The notes below the pieces were generated by a model. The model had not been told where the DNA came from. It did no database searches and was given only the letters and a program-made list of their open reading frames with translations. This document shows, piece by piece, positions 50,574 through 61,100 of a stretch of 64,000 bases of DNA. Position 1 is the stretch's first letter; the number at the start of each line of letters is the position of its first letter. A program made the translations under genes and the position numbers. Source of the stretch: Selenomonadaceae bacterium (GTDB lineage: Bacteria; Bacillota; Negativicutes; Selenomonadales; Selenomonadaceae); NCBI GenBank assembly GCA_017428215.1, contig JAFRRH010000031.1, positions 62,001-126,000 of the forward strand, in the 5' to 3' direction.

Positions 50574-51569
50574 TTAAAGTCCGAGATTCGGCACGGCGTT
50601 AAGTGTAAAGTCCGCAAAAGTTTTTTGATAGTAGCCGCGACAGGCAATCATTGCGGCGTTGTCAGTACAGAGAATTTTAGACGGGTAATAAAATTTAAAT
50701 CCTCGACGTTGGCAAGCCGTTCGTAAAGTTTTCTCAAGCGAAGAATTCGCCGCAACGCCGCCCGCCAAAACAATTTTATTAAGCTTAAATTCTTCCGCCG
50801 CTGATAGCGTTTTTTCCGCCAGCGTATCGACGACAGTTTTTTGGAAACTCGCCGCCACGTCAGCAGAATTTATTGATTCGTCTTTCATCTGCGCGGTATT
50901 TAAGAAATTTAAAACCGCAGACTTAAGCCCGCTAAAACTGAAGTCGTAGCCTGTAACTTTGGGGTGCGGAAAATTTATGGCGTCGGGATTGCCGAGTTTA
51001 GCGAGCTTGTCGATTTCGGGACCGCCTGGATAAGGCAAGTCCATAACCCGCGCAATTTTATCGAACGCCTCGCCTGCCGCGTCGTCGCGTGATTGTCCCA
51101 AAAGTTCAAAGCTGTTATAGTCCGTCATTTTAATCAGCGCAGTATGTCCGCCGGAAACGACCAACGATAAAAACGGCGGTTCCAATTCAGGTGCGCTTAA
51201 AAAATTCGCGAAGATATGCCCTTCCAAATGATTGACGGCGATTAGCGGAATTTTCAGCGCGAACGCCAAAGATTTCGCCGCTGATAAGCCGACCAATAAC
51301 GCGCCCGCTAAACCTGGTCCGAACGTTACGGCGATTTGATTTATGTCGCGCAGTTCGACGCCCGCTTTATTGATTGCCTCGTCAATTACCGGCATGATGT
51401 TGACAATATGTTTACGCGAGGCAATTTCCGGTACGACGCCGCCGAATTTTTGATGCAACGGAATTTGTGTTGATATGATATTTGATAAAAGCTCGCGCCC
51501 GCCGCGCAGGACTGCCGCCGCCGTTTCGTCGCAACTCGTTTCAATTCCAAGCGTTAAAATTTTATCCAT
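50574..51569 (-). CDS. tsaD: tRNA threonylcarbamoyltransferase TsaD
   Basis: TsaD transfers threonylcarbamoyl to A37 of tRNAs reading ANN, producing the t6A that MtaB (10729) later methylthiolates. The product, about 331 residues, shows [32 protein letters not shown] (metal-binding HxxxN region), [22 protein letters not shown] and [11 protein letters not shown], the ASKHA landmarks. ATG 51569 is chosen after GGTGAAA. It overlaps trmB by eight bases. Confidence 0.96.
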   Translation of the reverse strand: MDKILTLGIETSCDETAAAVLRGGRELLSNIISTQIPLHQKFGGVVPEIASRKHIVNIMPVIDEAINKAGVELRDINQIAVTFGPGLAGALLVGLSAAKSLAFALKIPLIAVNHLEGHIFANFLSAPELEPPFLSLVVSGGHTALIKMTDYNSFELLGQSRDDAAGEAFDKIARVMDLPYPGGPEIDKLAKLGNPDAINFPHPKVTGYDFSFSGLKSAVLNFLNTAQMKDESINSADVAASFQKTVVDTLAEKTLSAAEEFKLNKIVLAGGVAANSSLEKTLRTACQRRGFKFYYPSKILCTDNAAMIACRGYYQKTFADFTLNAVPNLGL

Positions 51570-52191
51570 TGGCAAATTTCACCACACAAAAATTTATCGG
51601 GACGCCCGCCGCGCTAAATTTATTTTCGTATTCGGTGCGAATATTTTCGGACGGCTCGTTAGCGTGCAAGTCGTTAGTAATGTCGCGGACTTCAAGCCCT
51701 GCAATCGCGAATTGCTCCAGTGAAAAATCAAACAGCCCGCGATTATCCGTCTTAAAATAAATTTCGCCATCGCGCTTTAAAATTTTCCTGTAAAGCTCCA
51801 AAAATCTCGCGTGCGTCAAGCGGCGTTTGGCATGACGTTTCTTTGGCCAGGGGTCGCAAAAATTTATATAAAGCCTGTCTACTTCGTGCTCGGAAAAAAT
51901 TTCGGCGATATTTTCCACGTCGAAGACAATCAAGCGGACGTTGCTAAGATTTTTTTCGCGAACTTTCCGCGCCGCCGCCAATACGCAAGTCGCCTCGACC
52001 TCAAGTCCGATAAAATTTATCTGCGGATTGCGTTCGGCTATCTGCGTTATAAAGTCGCCTTTGCCCGTGCCGAGTTCCACGTAAAGTTCCCGCGTAGGGT
52101 CTTTTGTTATCGTCAAAATTGCACCGCGTGTTACAAAGTCCGCAAAGTTTTGAAGTTTCTCGTCAATGTGAGGTTTTCTCCTCAAGCGCAA
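51562..52191 (-). CDS. trmB: tRNA (guanine-N7-)-methyltransferase
   Basis: TrmB makes m7G46 in tRNA. The 209-residue protein has [20 protein letters not shown] (AdoMet site), [37 protein letters not shown] (the DPWxKxRHxKRRL family motif) and [16 protein letters not shown]. The start is TTG 52191 with GAGGGGTG in front. It sits between DAHP synthase and tsaD on the same strand. Confidence 0.96.
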   Translation of the reverse strand: MRLRRKPHIDEKLQNFADFVTRGAILTITKDPTRELYVELGTGKGDFITQIAERNPQINFIGLEVEATCVLAAARKVREKNLSNVRLIVFDVENIAEIFSEHEVDRLYINFCDPWPKKRHAKRRLTHARFLELYRKILKRDGEIYFKTDNRGLFDFSLEQFAIAGLEVRDITNDLHANEPSENIRTEYENKFSAAGVPINFCVVKFANG

Positions 52192-52197
52192 AATTTT

Positions 52198-53232
52198 TCA
52201 CCCCTCATCAAGTCCGATTAAATTTTCTTCGCGCATGAACGTCGCCAATTTTTTTATGCCGCTCATGACGGCGCGATAATGTTCAGGCGTCAAAGATTGC
52301 GAGCCGTCGGATAGTGCTCGCGCCGGATTCGGGTGCATTTCCATCATCAAGCCATCTGCGCCTGCCGCGATTGCCGCAAATGCCATTGGCTTAACCATGC
52401 GCCATTTGCCCGTTCCGTGTGACGGGTCAACAATTATCGGCAAGTGTGATAAATGTTTAACTGCCGCCACTGCAGATAAATCAAGCGTGTTGCGCGTGTA
52501 AGTTTCATAAGTTCTAATTCCGCGCTCGCACAAAACGACGTTGGGATTGCCAGCATTCATAATGTATTCGGCGGCGTTTAACCACTCGTCGATTGTCGCC
52601 GCAAGCCCGCGTTTTAAAAGAACGGGGCGTTTGCATCTACCGACTTCTTTAAGCAAGCCGAAATTTTGCATATTCCTCGCGCCAATTTGGAGCATGTCAG
52701 CATATTCAGCGACGGGCGCAATACCTTCAACCGTCGTGACTTCCGTGACGATTTTTAAGCCGGTAATTTCTCGCGCCTCTGCCAAATATTTTAAGCCCTC
52801 AACTTCCAGCCCTTGAAACGAATACGGCGAAGTTCTCGGCTTATATGCACCGCCTCTTAAAAATTGTGCGCCGCCCTCTTTGACAATCTGCGCGGCTTTT
52901 AAGAGTTGCTCGCGACTTTCGACCGCACAAGGACCCGCCATTACGACAGGTTCCGCGCCGCCGATTTTTACGCCGCTCACATCGATAACGCTTGATTGCG
53001 GGTGAAATTCTCGGCTCGCCAATTTATAACTTTTGGAAATCGCAACAGAACTTTCGACGCCGGGTAAAGCATCAATCGCTACGGACGCTAATTTTGTCTT
53101 GTCGCCTATGACACCGACGATTTTCTGTTGTGCGCCCTCCATAATCTTCGCATCAAGTCCCACGCTTTTTATAGCCTTGATAACTTCCTCTATGTTGTGT
53201 GAAGTCGCTTCCGGATTCATTATAATAACCAT
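52198..53232 (-). CDS. aroF: 3-deoxy-7-phosphoheptulonate synthase, type I-beta
   Basis: DAHP synthase joins phosphoenolpyruvate and erythrose-4-phosphate, the first step to aromatic compounds. Residues 1-70 form an N-terminal ferredoxin-like regulatory domain (MVIIMNPEATSHNIEEVIKA), as in Thermotoga-type enzymes. The barrel follows with VVMAGPCAVES, FLRGGAYKPRTSPYSFQG, LQIGARNMQNF, VLLKRGLAATIDEW and PIIVDPSHGTGKW. The 344-residue length fits. Chorismate mutase (35527) lies far away in the window. Confidence 0.96.
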   Translation of the reverse strand: MVIIMNPEATSHNIEEVIKAIKSVGLDAKIMEGAQQKIVGVIGDKTKLASVAIDALPGVESSVAISKSYKLASREFHPQSSVIDVSGVKIGGAEPVVMAGPCAVESREQLLKAAQIVKEGGAQFLRGGAYKPRTSPYSFQGLEVEGLKYLAEAREITGLKIVTEVTTVEGIAPVAEYADMLQIGARNMQNFGLLKEVGRCKRPVLLKRGLAATIDEWLNAAEYIMNAGNPNVVLCERGIRTYETYTRNTLDLSAVAAVKHLSHLPIIVDPSHGTGKWRMVKPMAFAAIAAGADGLMMEMHPNPARALSDGSQSLTPEHYRAVMSGIKKLATFMREENLIGLDEG

Positions 53233-53307
53233 ACAAACTGCCTCCTTAAATCTTGTGATTGAATATCATAGCGAATCAATCGCGGAATGTAAACTGCAAA
53301 TTAATTT

Positions 53308-54660
53308 TTATTTTCGTGCGGGGCGCAATCTCTTGACGTGATAAGAATACGCCGCAATTAAAAATATCGTCGTGATAAACCAGCTAACCGGATAAACCGC
53401 CATTAACGTTGCATATGTCGGAATTTCTCTAAACAGCGTGAACACCCACACAACACGAGTTCCACACACGCAGATTAAAGTTATCACGGCGGGCGTTAAG
53501 GATATGCCGTAACCGCGCAGTGCTCCCGATAAACCTTCCATTAAAACGTTTATTAATTCTGGCAAAACGATATACCAAAGCCGAATCACGCCTAAACGGA
53601 TAACTTCAGGGTCGCTGTTGAAGAGAGCTAAAATTTCCTCTGCGAAGAATAATATAAAGCAACAGAGCGTTTGCATAAAAATCGCACTCAAGCCCATTGA
53701 TACCCATGTCGCCCGCTTGCAACGCTGTAAATTGTCCGCGCCGTAATTTTGCCCTACGAAAGTTGTTGCCGCCTGTCCAAAGCCGTTGACAACGCAGAAA
53801 ACATTTATCTCAATCGTGAACGCCGCCGCTGAAGCCGCCATTGCATCTGCGCCAAGTGAATTTATCGCCGCTTGAATTAAAAGATTCGACAGCGAAAAAA
53901 CCATGCTTTGAATCCCCGCCGGCAATCCGATTCGCACAATCTCAAAAAGTTCTTCCTTGTCGATAATCAGCGCGTTTAAGTGTAGTTGTATGACGCCCTC
54001 CGCTTTTAACAGGACGCGGAATAAAATTATCGCGCTGACAACGTTGGCAATTACGGTAGCCGCCGCCACGCCCGCAATCCCCCAATCGAATTGCAGAACG
54101 AACAGCAAGTTCAGCAAAATATTTACGCCGCTCGCTACTGCCAATGCAATTAATGGCGTTCGAGTGTCGCCTTTGCTCCTAAATATCGCCGCTTGAAAAT
54201 TATAGAGACTTATCGCGGGCAATCCCAACAAAAATATTCGCAGATAAGTTTCCGCCATGTCCACGACGCTTGACGGCACATCTAGGAAATAAAAAATCGG
54301 CGTAACCAAAAATTCCGCGAGTATGCAGAAAAAAATTCCCGCCGCGATTGCCAAAACAAAAGCCGTGCTTACTGCTGTGTGAGCACGGTCAATTCTTTTT
54401 GCTCCGATATTTTGCGCAATGACGACGTTCGCGCCGAGACTCAAGCCCATCATCAAGCCGACGATAAGCCCAACCATTGAAATATTATTGCCGACCGCCG
54501 CCATTGCATTTTTGCCAACGAATTTTCCTAAAGTAACAACGTCCGCCGCGTTGAGGAGCTGTTGCATGACGCCTGTTAATGCAAGCGGCAACGCAAATAA
54601 AATTATTTTGTCCCACAGCGAGCCGTGCAACATATCAATATCGCGTGTGTTAAACTTCAT
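53308..54660 (-). CDS. MATE-family multidrug efflux transporter
   Basis: A 450-residue inner-membrane antiporter of the NorM/DinF group, exporting drugs or metabolites in exchange for sodium or protons. Twelve hydrophobic segments are visible. Landmarks are LPLALTGVMQQLLNAADVV, FRSKGDTRTPLIALAV, GLPAGIQSMVFSLSNLLIQA and ALRGYGISLTPAVITL. The gene starts within the last bases of birA (four-base overlap), so it is co-translated with it. Confidence 0.94.
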   Translation of the reverse strand: MKFNTRDIDMLHGSLWDKIILFALPLALTGVMQQLLNAADVVTLGKFVGKNAMAAVGNNISMVGLIVGLMMGLSLGANVVIAQNIGAKRIDRAHTAVSTAFVLAIAAGIFFCILAEFLVTPIFYFLDVPSSVVDMAETYLRIFLLGLPAISLYNFQAAIFRSKGDTRTPLIALAVASGVNILLNLLFVLQFDWGIAGVAAATVIANVVSAIILFRVLLKAEGVIQLHLNALIIDKEELFEIVRIGLPAGIQSMVFSLSNLLIQAAINSLGADAMAASAAAFTIEINVFCVVNGFGQAATTFVGQNYGADNLQRCKRATWVSMGLSAIFMQTLCCFILFFAEEILALFNSDPEVIRLGVIRLWYIVLPELINVLMEGLSGALRGYGISLTPAVITLICVCGTRVVWVFTLFREIPTYATLMAVYPVSWFITTIFLIAAYSYHVKRLRPARK

Positions 54661-55625
54661 CTTATCGAGACATCTCCCGAATAGACTGCTTGCCGCCCGT
54701 TTTCAGTTTCGACGACGAGCGCACCGTCAGCATTTAAATCGACAGCCTTGCCCATGAAACTTTTGCCGTTAATCGCCGAGATAACTTTAATATTCTTGCC
54801 GAGCGTAATGTTATATTCCTTCCAACGATTGATAACTTTATCAAAGCCCGTCGCGGTGACTTCACGATAAAGTTTGTCGAATTCTTCAAGGACTGCGCGG
54901 AAAAGTTGCACACGAGAAATTTTATCGCCGCTAATTTCTGACAGCGACGCGGCAATATCTTTAAGTTCTTCGGGGAAATCGTCGCGGTTAATGTTGACGT
55001 TAATGCCGACTCCGACGACGAGATAATTTATCTTGGCAATTTCGCCGGTCATTTCGGTTAAAATGCCAACGAGTTTTCGCCCGTCGAACATAATATCATT
55101 TGGCCATTTTATTTCCGCTTTGAGATTGAAACGTTTCATAGCTTCGGCAATGGCAACCGCCGCCATAAGAGTACATTTCGGCGCGTCTTTAGGCAAAAGA
55201 TTTGGGCGCAGAATAACCGAAAACCAAATGCCCTTGCCACGTGGCGAATAAAAATTTCTATCGAGACGACCTTTGCCGCCGGTTTGTTCTTCAGCAACGA
55301 CAATCGCCCCGTCCGCCGCGCCGTGATACGCCAGAGCTTTAGCAACGCGATTAGTCGAGTCAACGCAAGGCTTATAATGCATTTCCTTGCCGATAATTTC
55401 AGTGTCAAGCCCGATTTGAATTTCGCTGGGCAAAAGTAAGTCGGGCGCGTCCTTGAGTTTATATCCATGACGTTCACGGCTGAGAATTTCATAGCCGCTT
55501 TCCCTAAGTTTTTGAATATGTTTCCAGACAGCGGTACGAGAAATTCTCAACTCGCCGGCGATGCTCTCTCCGGAAATAAAATCGCCTCCCGCATTCTTCA
55601 AAAGTTCAACAATAGTCTTTCGCAT
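54657..55625 (-). CDS. birA: Biotin--protein ligase / biotin repressor BirA
   Basis: BirA attaches biotin to acyl carrier domains of carboxylases and represses biotin genes. The 322-residue product has an N-terminal winged helix (GESIAGELRISRTAVWKHIQ), the catalytic core with VVAEEQTGGKGRLDRNFYSP (GRGRxGR-like), IKWPNDIMFDGRKLVGILTE and VVGVGINVN, and a C-terminal SH3-like domain. It is the bifunctional group II type. The second ATG, at 55625, has better spacing to GAGGTG than the first. Confidence 0.95.
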   Translation of the reverse strand: MRKTIVELLKNAGGDFISGESIAGELRISRTAVWKHIQKLRESGYEILSRERHGYKLKDAPDLLLPSEIQIGLDTEIIGKEMHYKPCVDSTNRVAKALAYHGAADGAIVVAEEQTGGKGRLDRNFYSPRGKGIWFSVILRPNLLPKDAPKCTLMAAVAIAEAMKRFNLKAEIKWPNDIMFDGRKLVGILTEMTGEIAKINYLVVGVGINVNINRDDFPEELKDIAASLSEISGDKISRVQLFRAVLEEFDKLYREVTATGFDKVINRWKEYNITLGKNIKVISAINGKSFMGKAVDLNADGALVVETENGRQAVYSGDVSIR

Positions 55626-55746
55626 ATTCATTCACCTCGCATAAAAGCTTAGCATAATTTTACTAACATTTCAATTAAAACTGCGCAGGAAATATTGTTT
55701 TAGCCGCCGAATTACGCGAAAAAAATTTTTTCAGGAGGCGTTAAGC

Positions 55747-56079
55747 GTGAACACTAAAACAGAAATTCAACAAGCATTGACGGAAAATTTCCCAGTCGGG
55801 ACGAGCCGCGCTTTGCACAGTGAACTTTACGGCGAAATTTTAATTGTATCGACGGGCGTCGCAGGTAACTTGATTCTGTATAAAAATTTTTATCCTGCCG
55901 CTTACATTCGCCCCGAAACGTCAACAGCCGTTGTAAATGCCGAAGAGCCTTTCCCGCCCAACGAAGATTTCTATAAACTGCAACAGCTCCTTAAGGAAAC
56001 TTGCAAAACGATTATCGAATGTTACAGCGTTGACGAGCTAGTTGAGTTTGTTGACATGAATCAAGATTTCGGCAAATAG
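55747..56079 (+). CDS. Small acidic protein of unknown function
   Basis: A 110-residue protein starting at GTG 55747 after AGGAGG. Its composition is soluble, with ILIVSTGVAGNLILYKNFYP in a beta-like middle and an acidic helical end (LLKETCKTIIECYSVDEL). I see no known motif. It is a single gene, transcribed towards the HD-domain gene. Confidence 0.7.
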   Translation: MNTKTEIQQALTENFPVGTSRALHSELYGEILIVSTGVAGNLILYKNFYPAAYIRPETSTAVVNAEEPFPPNEDFYKLQQLLKETCKTIIECYSVDELVEFVDMNQDFGK

Positions 56080-56089
56080 CTTAGAAAAA

Positions 56090-56599
56090 TTAATTTTCGT
56101 TGTCCGCTATTCTTAAAAGTTTCAATTCAAGCGGGTCATTAGATTTGGGCGGCGCGTGGTGCTTTGCAATAATTTTTGCCTCCTTGAATAGTCCGATTTG
56201 CTGAAGTTTACGCGCTCCAATTTCCGCGTGATTGTGATAAACGTAAAGCGCGTGATTGCCGTTAATCTCCAATCGTTCGGCTAATTTCGGCGCAAAATTC
56301 GTGATTAGGACGACGAAAATTTTTCCTTTAATCGTCAAATCTCCCGCTTGTCTACCAACGTCGTGCAAAAGGGCGCAACGAATCAAAAATTCTCGGTCAA
56401 CGCCGCGTTTATCCTCTATAATCAGCCGCTCAACCGTGTACGCCGTGCGCAAGCTGTGATATTGGTCGGCAACGCTCATGGCAAAAAAAATTTTCTGCTC
56501 TTCGGCGTTCAAATGCGCAGAAATATATTTCCCGTCGTCAACGCTAATACGCGCCGTCACAGCTCTAAAAAACTGTAAAATTCTTCCAAAAACACTCAT
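56090..56599 (-). CDS. HD-domain phosphohydrolase-like protein
   Basis: A 169-residue protein with an HD-type metal site: CALLHDVGRQAGD (about residue 80), then HNHAEIGARKLQQIGLF and IIAKHHAPP, as in HDIG domains. It might hydrolyse a nucleotide or cyclic nucleotide. The start ATG 56599 lies three bases after the hisZ stop, with GGAGTT upstream; an earlier ATG at 56623 is possible. Confidence 0.85.
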   Translation of the reverse strand: MSVFGRILQFFRAVTARISVDDGKYISAHLNAEEQKIFFAMSVADQYHSLRTAYTVERLIIEDKRGVDREFLIRCALLHDVGRQAGDLTIKGKIFVVLITNFAPKLAERLEINGNHALYVYHNHAEIGARKLQQIGLFKEAKIIAKHHAPPKSNDPLELKLLRIADNEN

Positions 56600-57741
56600 G
56601 CTAAATAAATTAACTCCATACATCTTTTTGCCGCGCAGGATTTTTCCGCGTCGGTTTTATTTTGCGGCGTTAAGGAAACTTCGACAACTTTTTTATCCGC
56701 TCGGAGTTCTGCCGCTTTTTTTATTGCTAAATTTTCTCGTCCTTCCGCATAACTAAGATAAAAATCTTTAGCTATCGAATTATCTGCAACGCCTTGAAAT
56801 TTCCTGGCGTCTAAAATCCGCTCGATTCCCAACGCAAAACCCGTTGCAGGACAAGCCGCGCCAAAATCTTTAAGCATGTTATCATAACGTCCACCGCCCG
56901 CTAATGAATAGCCTACGCCGTGCGAATACGCCTCGAAAACCATGCCCGTATAATATTCAAAGTCGCGAATTAAGCCCAAATCAAACGTAATTTTATCAGC
57001 GACGCCGTAAATCTCCAGCAAGCGATAAATCTCCGCCAAATTGTTCAACGCACGGCGCGAACGTTCATTATCTGCGATTGATTGAGCTATTGTTAAAATT
57101 TCTTGCCCGCCCTGAAGCGTCGGAATTTTTTTCAAGTTGTCGTCAATGTCAAGATTGTTAAGCGCAACTATATCGTGGCGTTCGATTGCAGATTTTATTT
57201 TGGATTGAACATCGACAGATAAATTTTCTATAAGCCCGCCAACAAATTCGACTTGCCCTAAGCAAATTTTAAAATCTTTAAGTCCGGAGACGCTCAACGC
57301 CTGCGCGGCTAACGAAATTATTTCCGCGTCAGCAAATGCGTTAGAAATCCCCAACAATTCGACGCCCGCTTGATAGAATTCGCATTGACGACCGGGCTGA
57401 TTGTTGCGGAATCTAAAAACGTTTGTATTGTAGGAAAGCTTAAGCGGCAACGGCGAATCTTTTAGGCGACTAACTGCCAATCTCGCTATCGGCGTTGTCA
57501 TCTCGTGGCGTAAGGCTAGTGTCCGATTGTTTCTATCAAACATTTTAAATAAATGCGGCTCCTGTGCTCGCCCGCTTGAAGTCGTCAGCGTTTCTAAATA
57601 TTCCATTGTCGGCGTAACGACTTCCTCGTAACCAAAGCTCGTAAAAAGCTCGAAAATTTTTTGTTCGGTTGCGCGTTTAATCGCCGCCTCTGCCGGCAGA
57701 AAATCTTGTGTGCCGTAGGGTGTCTCTAAAAGTCCTGTCAT
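56596..57741 (-). CDS. hisZ: ATP phosphoribosyltransferase regulatory subunit HisZ
   Basis: HisZ is a catalytically dead histidyl-tRNA-synthetase paralogue that pairs with short HisG in histidine synthesis. The 381-residue product has the class II core (TPYGTQDFLPAEAAIKRATE, PTMEYLETLT, LALRHEMTTPIARLAVSRL, QCEFYQAGVELLG) and GLIRDFEYYTGMVFEAY with SLAGGGRYDNML. It lacks the C-terminal anticodon-binding domain of true HisRS. ATG 57741 after GGAGG is chosen. No hisG is seen in the window. Confidence 0.92.
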   Translation of the reverse strand: MTGLLETPYGTQDFLPAEAAIKRATEQKIFELFTSFGYEEVVTPTMEYLETLTTSSGRAQEPHLFKMFDRNNRTLALRHEMTTPIARLAVSRLKDSPLPLKLSYNTNVFRFRNNQPGRQCEFYQAGVELLGISNAFADAEIISLAAQALSVSGLKDFKICLGQVEFVGGLIENLSVDVQSKIKSAIERHDIVALNNLDIDDNLKKIPTLQGGQEILTIAQSIADNERSRRALNNLAEIYRLLEIYGVADKITFDLGLIRDFEYYTGMVFEAYSHGVGYSLAGGGRYDNMLKDFGAACPATGFALGIERILDARKFQGVADNSIAKDFYLSYAEGRENLAIKKAAELRADKKVVEVSLTPQNKTDAEKSCAAKRCMELIYLA

Positions 57742-57791
57742 AAGAAAACCTCCTGTTGTATAAAAATAAATATTAGAATCCAACAAGGATG

Positions 57792-57826
57792 GTGAAGTCC
57801 AAAAGAGTTGCGTGCGGAATTTTAAT
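57792..57826. repeat. 35-bp duplication of part of the next gene, copy A
   Basis: This stretch repeats 57955-57989 with two mismatches in 35 bases (GTGAARTCCAAAAGAGTT, then CGTGCGGAATTTTAAT). It spans the end of the gene at 57822-58133, so part of the coding sequence has been copied beside its own stop. Confidence 0.85.
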
Positions 57827-58133
57827 AATGCGGGTGAAGTTTAACATAATCAACGGGGCGGCTCCAATCGACATGTACGCCGGTCGCCTCCCAAAGCCGC
57901 GTCAAAACAATTTTTAAATTATCCGCGCTCAAATTCGGGTTAATATTTTCTGCTGTGAAATCCAAAAGAGTTTCGTGCGGAATTTTAATTTCGTGCGGCG
58001 TCGTCAAAAATTTTTCGGCAAGTTTTTTCCCCTCGTCGTCGCCTAAGTTCACGATAACTTTTTTCGTCGCCTCGTCGTACTCAACCCAACCAAGACTTCC
58101 TTTAAAACTTATCGCCACGCTAAAATTTTCCAA
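57822..58133 (-). CDS. Small protein of unknown function
   Basis: A 103-residue soluble protein starting MENFSVAISFKGSLGWVEYD, with a central KVIVNLGDDEGKKLAEKFL and ending VDWSRPVDYVKLHPHY. It may be a small binding domain, but I do not recognise it. It lies between the RND pump genes and hisZ, all on the minus strand. AGGAGCTGATT does not directly precede the ATG; the ribosome site is weak. Confidence 0.7.
   Translation of the reverse strand: MENFSVAISFKGSLGWVEYDEATKKVIVNLGDDEGKKLAEKFLTTPHEIKIPHETLLDFTAENINPNLSADNLKIVLTRLWEATGVHVDWSRPVDYVKLHPHY
57955..57989. repeat. 35-bp duplication, copy B (inside the small gene)
   Basis: The parental copy within the coding frame, encoding IKIPHETLLDFT. 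See copy A at 57792-57826. Confidence 0.85.
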
Positions 58134-58138
58134 TAGAA

Positions 58139-61100
58139 TCAGCTCCTTTCATGATAGACTGCCGCGTACATGACGGGCAAAACTAACAACGTTAAAACCG
58201 TCGCGATTAACAGCCCGCCCGCGATTACCACTGCCATTGGTCCCCAAAAAATACTTACCATTAGCGGCAACATGCCCAATATCGCCGCTGCCGCCGTTAA
58301 CATTATCGGACGGAATCTTAAAACTGCTGAATTAATTATCGCGTCGTGAAGATTTTCGCCCGCTCGTAAGTGCTGTTGAATTTGGTCGATTAAGATTACA
58401 GAGTTGCGAATTATCATGCCAGACAACGCGATTACTCCCAACTGCGCCACGAATCCCATTGGCTTTGATAAGATTATCAGCGCGAAAATTACGCCGATTA
58501 TGCCGAGCGGTGCGGTTAACAGCGTCAACAACATTGCTTTTGCGTCGTTTAGTTGGAACATTAAAAGCGTCATTATTACGAAGACGACGAGCGGCACCAT
58601 TGCCAATAAATGATCCGTCGATTTGTCGGATTGTTCTAAGTCGCCGCCTGGTTCGATTGAATAGCCAAGCGGTAAATCTTTTCTTAAATCCTCCGTTGCG
58701 TCGAAAGCTTTTGTCGCCGCGTCGTTAGCTGTGCCCGATAAAATATTTGCTTGCACCGTGATTGTCGGTTTCAAGTTGCGCCGATTAATCAAGCCGAATT
58801 CCGCATCATAGGAAATTTTAGCAATTTGCTCAAGTGGAACGTAGCCCGCCGCGCCTAAATATATCGGCAAATTTTTCAATGCGGCAAGATTATTTCTGTC
58901 AGCCGCCGCCAATCTTAAATCAATGTCAATCGTCCTGTCGCCCGTGTAAAATTCTGCAACCTTCGCGCCGGTGATTTCGGTGTAAAGCATGGACTTAACC
59001 GCTTGACTTGAAACGCCCAGCGCACGCAATTTATTTTGGTCAAGTTCAATGCGGACGATTTTAGATTTTTGATTCCAGTCGAAGTTAATATCCGTGACGT
59101 TTGAATCTTGCGCAATGCGGTCGGCAACCTGCGCGGCGAGCGATTGAACTTTGTCAACGTCAGTGCCCGAAACGCGAATTATAATCGGATAATCGGCGGG
59201 CGGTCCCGTCTGAATCAGTTGGATATTCGGACGGACGAGCGGAAAATTTTCTGCCAGCTCATGACGAATCTTTTTAATCAAGTCGTCGCGAATATCTTCG
59301 CTTGCCGCCGTCACGACAATTTTAGCCATATTATCGGCGTCAATTTTCGGGTCAATCGTCAACACAAAGCGCGGCGTATCCTGCCCGACGTAGTAAGCAT
59401 AATTTTTAATGTTGTTGCGTTCGCTGTCTAAAAATTTCGCGAATCTGTCCGCTTCGGCTTGCGTCGCCGCCATTGATGAACCTTCCGGCAACTGGAATTG
59501 TATCAAAATTTCCGGACGCATCGACGGCGGAAAAAATTCTTGCTGAACAAATTCCGATACAAAAATTGTTGCCGCGAATGCGCAGATTGTTCCGCTTAAT
59601 ACCAAAATTTTGTTGTCTAAAAAAATTTCAAGCACGCGACGGAAGATTTTATAAAAGCGGCTGTCGTAAAGCTCCGCCTCCGGTTTTTTCTCAACTTTGA
59701 TTATGTACGTTCCAAACAGCGGCGCGACCATTACGGAAACTATCCACGATAAAATTAACGCGATTGCCACTACCCAAAACATGTCGCGGCAAAATTCGCT
59801 GGCAATTCCTTTGGCGAACGCAACAGGGATAAATCCCGCGCAGGTTATCAGCGTGCCCGTCAACATTGGTTTAGCCGTCACGTTGAACGCATGACACGCC
59901 GCATCGAATCTTGACAAGCCGCGCTCAAGTTGTACGCTCATCATTTCAACGGCAATTATCGCGTCGTCAACCAAAAGTCCCAATGCAATTATCAAAGAGC
60001 CGAGCGAAACTTTGTGCAAGTCGATTCCCAGCGCGTACATAAAACAGAACGTTCCCGCCAAAACCAGCGGTATACAACCCGCCACGACCAATCCCGTCCG
60101 CAATCCTAAACTTGCAAAGCTCACACCCAAGACGATTACGATTGCCAAGATTAAAGTTTCGACGAACACGCCGATTGATTCTTCGACGACTTCCGGTTGG
60201 TTGGATACTTGCTGAAGTTCTAAGCCCAGCGGTAATTCCGATTGAATTTGCTCAACCATGCCGCGCAGATTTTCGCCGAGCTTTAAAATATTTCCGCCGT
60301 CCTCCATTGATACCGCGATTCCGATTGCGGGTTTGCCGTTGAAAAACATTTTTGGTTCGGGCGGGTCAACAAATCGCCGCTCAACTTTGGCAATGTCGCC
60401 GAGTCTGAAAATTTTCCCGTCGGCGTTTATCGGCAAGCTTTTTATTTCGTCAACGGCGTTAAAAATCCCCGTCACACGCAGATAAACATTGTCGGAGGAA
60501 GTTTCAACCATACCGGAGGGCGTCATAGCGTTCTGCGCGGCGAGCGTGTTGGAAATAACTTGCGGACTTATACCCAGTTCGGAAAGTTTAGTTTGCTCAA
60601 TCTCAACGTAAACAATTTCGCTCTGCACGCCGACGAGTTCAATTTTTTTAACGTCTTCAACGCCGAGCATTAAGCGACGAATTTCTTCCGCGTTTTGTCG
60701 AAGCTCCTCATAATTAAAACCGTCGCCAGTCAGCGCGTAAATTGAGCCAAAAACTTCATCATAGGTATCGTTGAAAAAAGGTCCCATGACGCCTTCGGGC
60801 AAGTCGCCTTTAATGTCGTTGCAATAGTCTCGCACGTCGCGCCACGTCGGGCGAATTTGTTCGGTTGAAGGTTCGTCGTCAAGCCTAACATAAATCATAG
60901 TTGAGCCGGCACGAGTTTCGCTTTCCAAGTAGTCCAAATGTGGAATATCCTGCAATTTCTTTTCTAGCTTGTCGGTAACTTGCTCTTGCATTTCGTCAGC
61001 CGTCGCGCCCGGCCAATACGCCGCAACAAGCATTTCGCGAATTACAAATTTCGGATCTTCCATGCGTCCAAGTTGAAAGTAAGAAAAAATTCCTCCGATA

